Shown here: positions 5,329-5,838 of the stretch, in pieces
Position numbering within the stretch: position 1 is the stretch's first letter
How the letters are laid out: every line of letters starts with the position of its first letter
Made by a program: the position numbers and the translations under genes
NCBI GenBank assembly: GCA_934481445.1
Contig: CAKSPC010000076.1
Location: 1 to 5,838, forward strand
Origin: an uncultured Oscillospiraceae bacterium
GTDB lineage: Bacteria; Bacillota; Clostridia; Oscillospirales; Ruminococcaceae
Direction: 5' to 3'
DNA: 5,838 nucleotides
Notes under the pieces: model-generated
Seen by the model: only the letters and a program-made list of their open reading frames with translations
Databases searched by the model: none
What the model was told of the DNA's origin: nothing

Positions 5329-5838
5329 TTACAGGCTCTTAATATACTCATCCATAGCCTTAGCCGCGGTCTTGCCTGCGCCCATTGCGAGGATAACTGT
5401 AGCCGCGCCGGTAACGGCGTCGCCGCCGGCGAACACGCCCCTGCAGGATGTCTGACCGTTCTCGTCTGCGATGAAGCAGCCGTGCTTGTTGGTATCCAGT
5501 CCCTTTGTAGTGTTGCGGATAAGCGGGTTCGGGGATGTGCCGATGGACATAACAACACAGTCAACGTCAAGCACGAATTCGCTGCCGTGCTTCTCGACAG
5601 GTCTGCGGCGTCCGCTTGCGTCGGGCTCGCCGAGCTCCATCTCGATGCACTTCATGCTTGTTACGAACTTGTGCTCGTTACCGAGGACCTCAACGGGGTT
5701 GTTGAGGGTCTTGAAGATAATGCCCTCCTCCATTGCGTGCTCGACCTCTTCCTTACGGGCAGGCATTTCGTCCAGTCCGCGGCGGTATACTATGTACACG
5801 TTCTCCGCGCCAAGACGCTTTGCGCAGCGCGCTGCGTC
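5329..5838 (-). CDS. Glutamate synthase small-subunit-like / NfnB-like flavoprotein, C-terminal part
   Basis: Partial gene: the last 169 codons are present and the start lies beyond the right edge. Family proteins of about 460 residues carry an N-terminal iron-sulfur region, an FAD domain and an NAD(P)H domain. Seen here: the end of the NAD(P)H Rossmann domain (DAARCAKRLGAENVYIVYRR, then EMPARKEEVEHAMEEGI), the return to the FAD domain (DVDCVVMSIGTSPNPLI, 91-107 of this fragment) and the closing FAD motif GVFAGGDAV followed by AMGAGKTAAKAM. This fits the homotetrameric clostridial GltA type (NADPH-dependent glutamate synthase, ammonia assimilation). The same signature occurs in NfnB, the large subunit of the electron-bifurcating ferredoxin:NADP transhydrogenase; the C-terminal fragment alone cannot separate the two. 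A GTG at 5799 is internal, since the conserved reading frame continues upstream of it. A terminator follows directly. Confidence 0.9.
   Translation of the reverse strand, partial: DAARCAKRLGAENVYIVYRRGLDEMPARKEEVEHAMEEGIIFKTLNNPVEVLGNEHKFVTSMKCIEMELGEPDASGRRRPVEKHGSEFVLDVDCVVMSIGTSPNPLIRNTTKGLDTNKHGCFIADENGQTSCRGVFAGGDAVTGAATVILAMGAGKTAAKAMDEYIKSL

Noticed and set aside
5797..5799. GTG at 5799 as the start of the GltD/NfnB-like gene.
   Set aside because: The conserved NAD(P)H-domain sequence continues in frame to the window edge, so this codon is an internal valine.
1..5838. CRISPR array, tRNA or rRNA gene, insertion sequence, prophage or defence system.
   Set aside because: No regularly spaced repeats, cloverleaf-like sequence, transposase, integrase or known defence motif was seen. 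The coding content is ordinary metabolism plus the ComEA-like pair.

Overview
The window looks like a chromosomal core-gene segment from an anaerobic Gram-positive bacterium of the class Clostridia, probably near Ruminococcaceae/Oscillospiraceae. The evidence is an oxygen-independent class III ribonucleotide reductase of the clostridial sequence type, ComEA-like helix-hairpin-helix proteins, strong GGAG-type ribosome binding sites, near-consensus TTGACA/TATAAT promoters in AT-rich gaps, and intrinsic terminators after most genes. The family assignment is inference from protein similarity as remembered; no search was run.

Every gene lies on the minus strand, so transcription runs from high to low coordinates. 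In that order: (1) the C-terminal 169 codons of a GltD/NfnB-type NAD(P)H-dependent flavoprotein (5329-5838, start outside the window), closed by a terminator (5284-5314). (2) glgA, glycogen synthase (3744-5165), with its own promoter. (3) xylB, xylulokinase (2116-3639), after a 104-base gap that holds a hairpin and a palindromic operator-like site, and closed by a very strong terminator (2072-2106). (4) Two tandem, four-base-overlapping genes for membrane-anchored ComEA-like HhH proteins (1407-2012 and 1042-1410), served by a promoter whose -10 box is only nine bases from the ATG, and closed by a hairpin terminator (983-1017). (5) The N-terminal 267 codons of nrdD (1-802), running off the left edge, with a perfect-consensus promoter overlapped and followed by NrdR-box-like operators.

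The genes read as separate small transcription units rather than one pathway: nitrogen or electron-transfer flavoenzyme, glycogen synthesis, pentose catabolism, a DNA-binding membrane protein pair, and anaerobic dNTP synthesis. glgA and xylB could be partly co-transcribed because no clear U-tract terminator separates them. There is no gene-free stretch over 300 bases; the longest gap (803-1041) is filled by the nrdD control region and two hairpins.

I found no mobile element, CRISPR array, RNA gene or clearly undescribed system. The points worth a second look are the NrdR-type control region, the likely leaderless ComEA-like message, the SLBB-less ComEA-like gene duplication, the Lys-to-Ala change in the KxGGL motif of GlgA, and the palindrome before xylB.
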